A stretch of DNA of 23,099 nucleotides from the NCBI GenBank assembly GCA_027578815.1, contig JANBTH010000261.1:1-23099 (forward strand). The letters are read 5' to 3'. Position 1 is the stretch's first letter. Each line of letters opens with the position of its first letter. The DNA is from Coemansia sp. RSA 1804. Taxonomy: Eukaryota; Kickxellomycota; Kickxellomycetes; Kickxellales; Kickxellaceae. The position numbers and the translations under genes are program-made. Shown piece by piece: positions 16,945 through 23,099 of the stretch. The notes below the pieces were generated by a model that saw only the letters and a list, made by a program, of their open reading frames with translations, ran no database searches and was not told the DNA's origin.

Positions 16945-17901
16945 TGTTGCGTGTGGTGCGATTTTACCACGTAAGATGTTTAATATATATGGTGTTATAT
17001 TAATAAGAGAAGGAGAAGATATTTTGATAAGGAAAACACTTCACCAATTTAGGCAGTGTTTTCCTTACCTTTTTATAGTTAACATTTTCATCTAATAAAA
17101 CTAATGTGACAGCGTGTGTAATCTGAGTGAAACATGTAAACATATACCCAGAAACGATGGTGCAATAGCGAACACCAGATGTTGCATTGCAGAATGTTTA
17201 CGTTCCTTTGTAATATATCTTTGCATCAGTCAATCTCATCATTAGCGAGCAAAGGCATCAATAGTTGTATGATGTGTGCGTGTGGGGCGATAGATCCTAT
17301 TGCGTGTAAACAGGGTGTGTTAAGGAACTTGGTTAGTTAATGTGCTATTGAATATGAGAAGATAAATGATCAACTAAAGAAATCTCTCAATCTAAGTCAG
17401 GCGGAACCAGGGTTTATATACCATTTTTGATACATGTTTGGTATTGTTGCACTCGCGGATCAAGGGGGACCCGCGGGGTCTGATGACGGAGGGGGCATAG
17501 AGAACCACATCTACGTCCGTGCACTGATCAGACCACTGACCCGTGCCGGATCAATCACCCACATGCACATATCATTTCAACTATTGATGTTTCTGCTTGC
17601 TAATGATGAGATCGGCCGATACAAAGACACATTACAAAGAATCGCGAACATGTTGCGATGCAACATTTGGTGTTCGCAATTGCACCATCGTTTCTGGATA
17701 TATGTTTACATGTTCCACTCAGGTTACACACGCTGCCACATTAGTTTTATTAGATAGAAATGTTTGTTATAAAAGGTAAGGAAAACACCGCCTGCAATGG
17801 TGAAGTGTTTTCCTTATCGGAATATTCTTCTTCTCCTTTTCTAAATATAAATATAATATTACATATTGATCTTACGTGGCACACACTCGCCATGCGCAAT
17901 A
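16945..17901. mobile_element. Long foldback repeat (inverted arms of ~355 bp, 249-bp centre)
   Basis: The left arm (about 16945-17298) and right arm (about 17548-17901) are inverted copies, clearly homologous over their length (roughly 80-85% by eye). Both arms contain a small perfect hairpin of 11-12 bp, AAGGAAAACAC/GTGTTTTCCTT (17029-17066 and 17778-17815). The termini are TGTTGC (left) and TATTGC (right, inverted), each followed by a 6-bp stem-loop. No transposase frame or clear target duplication is visible. The most likely nature is a foldback/MITE-type non-autonomous element, or two head-to-head copies of one repeat. The open frame 17434-17757 has no motif I trust. Confidence 0.65.
17445..17476 (+). 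repeat. TGTTGCAC hairpin motif, copy A
   Basis: TGTTGCAC is followed by a stem-loop with arms 17453-17458 and 17471-17476. It lies in the centre of the foldback repeat and matches copy B at 18133 with compensatory stem changes. Confidence 0.6.
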
Positions 17902-18132
17902 GTAGTAAGAATAAACTGTAGATATTGTATTCTTAATAAAACTGAGCATAAACATGAAGCGGATCTGAAGAACTATTCTAAAAATATGCTTGTGGAATTC
18001 TATAATAATTCCTTGGATATTCATATGCATTTTTGCCTGGTTTCTTGTTGCAGACATGATATCAGCATCTAATATGTATCAGCTCTCAAAAATGTGTAAT
18101 AACATATTAGTTGTTTCATAATAGATATGTAT
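17902..18132. other. AT-rich spacer between the foldback repeat and the LTR-like repeat
   Basis: No gene or repeat is recognised in these 231 bases. Short reading frames overlap on both strands (17866-18072 and 17872-18057) and carry no motif. Confidence 0.35.
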
Positions 18133-18261
18133 TGTTGCACCAGTGGATCATGGGGAATTCACTGGGCAGGATACCAGGTGACGTATAAATGCCCCCAGGG
18201 ATAACCTCACACAAGATTGATCAGCGAAAAAGCTAATTATCAATCTTGTGCATCATGCAAC
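18133..18261 (+). repeat. LTR-like repeat fragment with TGTTGCAC hairpin, copy B
   Basis: It begins TGTTGCAC with a stem-loop (18141-18146 with 18159-18164) and contains TATAAAT near 18184. It then has a perfect 12-bp stem (18210-18221 with 18239-18250, 17-base loop) and ends near ATGCAACG, giving approximate TGTTGCA...TGCAAC termini. This resembles a short solo LTR, but I see no clean target duplication and no polypurine or primer-binding site. Confidence 0.35.
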
Positions 18262-18505
18262 GATTGATGCCTTTGTTTTCTCATGAACCATGATATTGAT
18301 AAAACGGATTATCATTTGGGTAAGAATGTTGTGATGATGTATGATGATGTTAACATCAAATACCATCATGAGTAGCATTGCTTCACTTAGGATGTGATAT
18401 TAAGTAATGTATTCTTTCAAACAGTACATAATAAGTGCTATAAAAGCGCCGATTATTCACTGTTGTGGTAGAAGTTTTTGTTGGTAAGTTATTTTTGGGA
18501 AATTA
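18262..18505. other. Spacer before the reverse-transcriptase fragment, with a TATA-like motif
   Basis: The region is AT-rich without coding signal. TATAAAAG at 18439-18446 lies about 60 bp before the ATG at 18506 and could be a promoter remnant. ATGATG-type short repeats occur around 18333-18350. Confidence 0.3.
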
Positions 18506-19003
18506 ATGAAAATATTGTTTACAAAAACCATTAAAGCTCTGCATGGAAACATGCCAGTAATGAAACGTCAATGCAGGTGGTATCCAGGCGCGTATCCGGA
18601 ACGCAATATGATTCTGTGCCCACGAGACTGCCAAAAGATCGAAACGCAGGGACACATGCTCACATGCGCACATAACTCCCTAGTCACGCCATCACCCCAG
18701 CAGGACTTGGCTCCCCAGTGGGGCAAAAACGTGACACGAGTAGTTAGCGCCTATGCACAGATGACCTCCCTATTTCTTCTTATAACAGACGAATGGTGAC
18801 AGAATAGTGGTACAGTGGTAGAAAGGGACGAGAGGGAAGAACGCAGCAAAAGATTCAGCAAAAGTTGGGGGAAGTGCTCCAAAAAGGCTGACTTGCGGCG
18901 ACAGTTTTTAGAAAAAGTCGAGTTTAGCTACGACCGATGGAAGGAGCGCAATGACCTCCAACTTGATCGGGAAAAGAGATCGAGACTTCTGCCGATGCAA
19001 TGA
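18506..19003 (+). pseudogene. C-terminal fragment of a LINE-type reverse transcriptase protein
   Basis: Two pieces in the same frame (18506-18799 and 18800-19003) are separated by a single TGA at 18797-18799. The first carries the pattern seen after the reverse transcriptase domain of non-LTR retrotransposons: KALHGNMPVMKRQCRWYPGA, then CPRDCQKIETQGHMLTCAH, a Cys-x3-Cys-x7-His-x3-Cys zinc-knuckle-like motif. The second is a charged tail with YDRWKERNDLQL, like the Trp-containing C-terminus of such proteins. Nothing of the catalytic (YxDD) domain or endonuclease is present upstream, as expected for a 5'-truncated, decayed insertion. GC content is higher than the surrounding island, suggesting younger sequence. 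A domesticated fragment is less likely. Confidence 0.6.
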
Positions 19004-19538
19004 CGGCAGATAATGAGACAATCCTGGTCAACGTCGCACAGCACAGATCCAAGGACAGCAGCAGTTCCGCCCATATTTAAATGGTTCCAACTGGGGATTA
19101 GAATGATCGGATCAATCTTTTTAGTTTGTAATTTTAGTGCAAAAAATAAACTAGCACGCATCACGTGCTGTCCAGTCGTTAATGTGAGTGTGGATTCGGG
19201 CATAAAAAAATCAAAAGCAAGCTTGTTTTCTCCCCCTTTTTATATTCTTTAATGTGATGATTGCTGGGATTCGCACAAGGCTTCAGTTATTTTTTCTTGC
19301 TTGTTTGTCTGAATAATATCTTTTTTCGAGCACTTGTTCATGTATTATTATTACTTTTCTTTTTCTTAATTCAAAGTTTTGTATAATTTTCGTTTTATTT
19401 TTATATTTTTAATTCAGTGCTTTTTGTTAAAAAGGATAAAGTCAAAGTTGTTTGTGCGAGTGAGAGGAGGGGTTTGTATAACACACCGACCTTCTTCCCT
19501 TTTTTGTTCATTTCTATTCCACTTGTTGTTATACAAAA
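19004..19538. promoter_or_regulatory. Right edge of the island and promoter of the SAM-domain gene
   Basis: The first part may contain the 3' end of the LINE fragment (A-rich stretch near 19140). From about 19270 the + strand becomes T-rich, like other fungal promoters in this window, and leads into ACAAAAATGG at the SAM-domain start. No separate gene is supported. Confidence 0.4.
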
Positions 19539-22371
19539 ATGGATACACATTTAATAAGACGTGGGGAAGCGCATTCGTCGAGTCCAACGAGTAGAATGAA
19601 CACGACAACAATGGCACAGAAAGCAAATGCGTCGTCTTCGCCGACGTCGTTGAACAAGATGTCGTCGGCGAGTATTCCATTAGACGGGTCGGGGAATCCG
19701 CTGCCTTGGTCCAGAGATTCGATTATCCAGTGGGCACGGAGCAATGGGTTCAAAAAGTTTATACCGGCGTTTGTTCGTAAGTAGAGCCAGCACAGCCGTT
19801 ATTCCCGTTATTCCATTCTTATTGAAGCACGATACTGTGGACTATGAGAAGGGAATGGACAAGGAATAAAATGGAGCATTGACAATACTGTAGCTAACAA
19901 CTAGACAACTCTACTTTTCTTCATATGTAGAGCATGGAATCGAGGGATACATGTTCTATACACTAAAGCTGGAGGATATCCGGGAGATGCGGATCCCCAA
20001 CATCACGATGCAGGACATGATTCAACTGAACGGCGCCATCTACCGACTCAACGTAGCCGCAGCAACACCTGCCAACAGGAGCCATATGAGCGGCACGCTT
20101 CGGCAAAGCCCCACCAACCCTTCTCTGTCACCGTCAGGCTCTGTGGGTCGCCACGTATACGATGCGCAGATTCTAAGCCAGCCGTTGCAGCCTCTGCGCA
20201 CTCCGCGCCCATCGTGGACGGTGCGGCGAGACGATGCGCAGAACAGCAACTACGGGCGCCAGCAGCCGATGCCGCAGCAGTCGATGCATTCGCCGCGCTC
20301 CGCTCGAATACCGCAGCAGCAACAACCGCTGCATCCAGCGCCAGTACCACCGCGACTCATGCGCCCACAGCAACAACAGCCCAGTGCTAATGTCAACAAC
20401 GGGGCAATTGTCTACAGCCAGCAGCTCACGAATGCAAAGCCTCTGGATCCCACGGTGCAGCTGCAGAATGCGCAGCGGGAACATGCGACTGTGCCCAACG
20501 CGCCGATTACAATTAACACGGCAATGGCTGCTGTATCCGCAGGCACAGACACGCCCGACGGCGGAGGCGCATCGACTGCTCGGACATGGGCGGCATCCCG
20601 GAAGGGCGCATCGCCGAGATCGCCGTATTCGGGAGGCCACGAAGGCCAGCAGGTGCAGCAGCAGCAGCAGAAGACGGTGGTCGGGGAACGGACTCCGCGA
20701 TACGCGGCGGCTAGTCAGCAATCTACGTACCGTAGTCGCAATAGCGCGCATGTGGAGGTCGATGAGTTACCGTTTGTGCGTCCCACGCAAACCACTTGGG
20801 CTGGTAATGGATCACAGCAACAGCAGCAGCAGCATGGCGGTGGTCCGGCTGGGCAGATGCCGCGTCGTAGAAGTGCGGTTGTCGAGGTGTTCGACGATTC
20901 GTCAGCTAATCCCGAGGCTGTGTTTGGCGCTGTTCTGGCTGCTCAGAAACCGCAGCACCAGCAGAAACAGCTGTCCTCCAACGCGGCGGCTTCTGCGGAT
21001 GCTGCTGGCTCACAGCTGCCAGCCAGGTATCATGGTACTAATCAGCCGCATTCTCAATACTACGCGCACGGCACATCGACGGTGGCCCCAGCAGCAGCAG
21101 CTGGCACGTACGCGTACCGTGGTGCTAAAACAGCAGCAGCAGCAACAACAACATCAGCTGCGGGTGGTCCAATGCCGAGACCAGCCGGGAAGTTCCATAC
21201 TGTGCAACCGTATGCTGCAAGTGGAAGACCACGGCGTGGCGGGATGCAAGGCTTATTCGAGCACTATGGACCACACCATAATCACAATCATAATCATAAT
21301 CACCACAGTGGTGGTGGCACCAAAACCCCATCAGCAACAGCTGCTGTATCGCCTTCTCGTTTGCCTGACCATGCGGCTATGACAGACAATACAGGCGGAA
21401 CGCAACGGCACCATTCGCCAGCAGTTGCAACGTCATCTATTAGACATCCACCGGTGCATCCAAAACCCCCACCACACTCGCGCCGCACATCTCTCTCGCC
21501 CGTATTGACCGCCCTACAGCCTGGCAATTATCACATTGCCAATCTGCCAGACATTGATCTGGACGGCTCGTCGTCATCGTCGTCGGAATCAGAAGCACTG
21601 GACACTTCTCGTCCAGATGCGGTCAGAGGCCGTGGTGGCAACGGCAGGGCCAATACCAACAGCAGCAAACTTGGTGGCAATCCCAAGGCTCCATTGTCTC
21701 CATTACCACCGACTTCGGCACTGCCGCTAGCAATCAACACAACGCTGCTCCATGCGCTTCAGACATCGCATTGCGATACCGGCGACTCTACAATCACTCC
21801 GCTCTCTGTAGTCAACGTACCAGCGGGGGCACTGAGCACCTGCAGTACGTCGCCCAGCAGCCAGGCAAGTCGTGCTGGTGGTTACGATACATCGCGAGTG
21901 GTTCCCTTTGAACATGGAGAACAGGGAGGAATTGGCGGTAGCCCCGTTATCTTTGACGCCGAAGAGTACGGTTCCTCCAGTCCCTCCTTTGTGGTGGTTG
22001 ATGCCGATACTACTACCAGTCCTGTTGTGTTTGATGCCGAGAGTCTGGGTAGCGATCACGAGGAAGACGATACCAGCGTGCTGGATGGGAATGCGGCGGC
22101 GCACCACTTTGATCTGGTAGAAAACGCGGTGCCGATTGAGGAGCTCACTACGACCAACGCAATTAGGGGCAAAGAGTCGGATGGAGTTGACATAGCCACG
22201 GCTATCGAGGAAGCCATACGGGAGTTTGAGGTCTGGGACGCAGCAGGCGAGATCGTTAGGCCAGGAAATTATGAAGTATACAGCGGTGGCAAGAGCGATG
22301 AGATGCAGTCTGGTGTGGAACCACCAACGACTTCCACCCTAGATGGCAATACGACGTTAGGACAACAACAA

Positions 22372-22405
<34 letters not shown>

Positions 22406-23099
22406 TATCGGCCTCCACAGCCGGGTCATCGGCATCCTCTGCGTTCAAAGTAATGGGCGTGCGGCATGTTTTGTCATACAGTCCCGATTTCGACAAGACC
22501 GCCGCATCATTACTCTCATCAATCAAGACTGATATTGCCAAGCGCGTGGCCACCGCCAACAGTAGTGGCGGTGGTGGCAGTGCTGCCGGTGGCGGCGGTG
22601 GTGCTGGGGAGGAGAATAAGCGGAGGGACTTTGCTAGTGCTGCGTCTATTGCTGCTGCTATTGAGCATCATCAGCAAAAGAAACAACAACAGCAGCAGCA
22701 GCAGAAGCAGCAGACAGGTGTATTGGAGGAGGTCGGTGAGCATCGCTACCTTCATTCAAGCAGACTGTCTGGGTTCTTTGGGTTTGGCCAGCGCACACAG
22801 CGTGGTGGTGGTGGTAATGGCGGCAATGGCAGCGGGGCAGCATTGCAGCCGCTGAGCGCACCACAGCCGCGTGGAGGACGGGCGCCTAGTCCGAAGGCGG
22901 CGGCAGTAGCTGCTGACCTGCGCGTAGTCACTGATCTACAGACATTGCGCGGAGCCGACAGATCTGGTGGGAGCAACGACCAAATTACGACAACCACAAC
23001 AACCGGAGGAGGAGAGGGAGGGGCACCGTCTTCGTCGGGCGATGGCCAAAAGAAGAGCTCTAACACTTCGCCATCGGCTACATTGATGGCCAGAAGATG
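19539..23099 (+). CDS. SAM-domain, Gln-rich protein, N-terminal 1135 residues (possible MAPKKK of Bck1/Ste11 type)
   Basis: Exon 1 is 19539-19776 and exon 2 is 19931 to the window end, joined across a 154-bp intron (GTAAGT at 19777, TAG ending 19930). Splicing joins LPWSRDSIIQWARSNGFKKF with QHGIEGYMFYTLKLEDIREM and ends with IYRLN, giving a complete SAM-like domain at residues about 55-120. Without splicing the frame stops four bases into the intron region. The frame after splicing stays open to the last base. The rest is mostly disordered: Gln runs (about 20821-20840, 14 Gln at 22363-22404, another near 22690), His/Asn repeats near 21280, and two matching VFDAE blocks near 21950 and 22030. 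An acidic section at about 22060-22290 has IATAIEEAIREFEVWDAAGE. An N-terminal SAM-type domain ahead of a long disordered region fits fungal MAP kinase kinase kinases, whose kinase would lie beyond the window. That identity is inference; no kinase motif is seen here. Confidence 0.75.
19777..19930 (+). other. Spliceosomal intron interrupting the SAM domain
   Basis: The donor GTAAGT and acceptor CATATGTAG flank a 154-bp AT-rich segment. A branch-site-like GCTAAC lies at about 19893. The intron falls after the first base of codon 80, and removing it restores a continuous SAM domain and a 1055-codon open frame. Confidence 0.85.
22363..22404 (+). repeat. CAA4-CAG10 tract encoding 14 Gln
   Basis: Four CAA then ten uninterrupted CAG codons in the SAM-domain gene. 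The pure CAG run is the most slippage-prone triplet repeat in the window and likely varies in length among strains. Confidence 0.85.

Noticed and set aside
17434..17757. A 107-codon + strand frame
   Set aside because: It spans the centre and right arm of the foldback repeat; no recognisable domain.
20234..21382. A 382-codon open frame in the +2 phase of the SAM-domain gene
   Set aside because: It is Arg/Ser/Leu-rich shadow of repetitive Gln/Ala coding sequence; the true frame, continuous with the SAM domain after splicing, is open for over 1000 codons.
1..23099. CRISPR arrays, bacterial operons, rRNA or tRNA genes
   Set aside because: No regularly spaced direct repeats, no ribosome-binding-site-linked gene chains and no recognisable RNA gene were seen; the gene content is eukaryotic.

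Overview
The window reads as nuclear DNA of a fungus. It carries a Dpb4/POLE3-type histone-fold subunit, a PQ-loop vacuolar amino-acid transporter, a SANT/Myb protein and a SAM-domain protein with a GTAAGT...TAG intron, and there is a decayed kinase whose motifs match the fungus-restricted FunK1 family. Compact, intron-poor genes and long Gln/Ala/Ser/His-rich proteins fit an early-diverging fungus (Kickxellomycotina such as Coemansia is my guess), but nothing here fixes the species.

Layout. (1) 1-9852 is gene-dense and GC-rich. It holds the 5' end of a possible mitoribosomal protein gene (-), a 1260-residue disordered protein (+), DPB4-like (-), a small diverged ubiquitin-like protein (+), a membrane-anchored rhodanese (-), a SANT/Myb protein (+) and a PQ-loop transporter (-). 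The genes alternate as divergent and convergent pairs. The last convergent pair has abutting stop codons, so both share the palindrome TGATCA. (2) 9853-19538 is an AT-rich island with no convincing intact gene. It contains a broken FunK1-type kinase gene (-), a 1779-bp Tc1/mariner-like element with 214-bp terminal inverted repeats and a nested 308-bp foldback, a coiled-coil exon that looks like a second copy of the region 5' to the FunK1 pseudogene, a ~957-bp foldback repeat, an LTR-like repeat, and a LINE-type reverse-transcriptase tail. (3) 19539-23099 returns to GC-rich coding DNA. It holds the first 1135 residues of a SAM-domain, Gln-rich protein that runs off the end, possibly the N-terminal half of a MAP kinase kinase kinase.

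No operon-like logic applies. The housekeeping genes are functionally unrelated neighbours, and the island is a nest of mobile elements and duplicated, decayed kinase-family sequence. The points most worth a second look are the ubiquitin-like protein ending in Gly-Gly plus a 10-residue tail, the foldback repeats whose TGTTGC-hairpins covary between copies, the duplicated FunK1-associated region, and the transposon's paired inverted subterminal sites.
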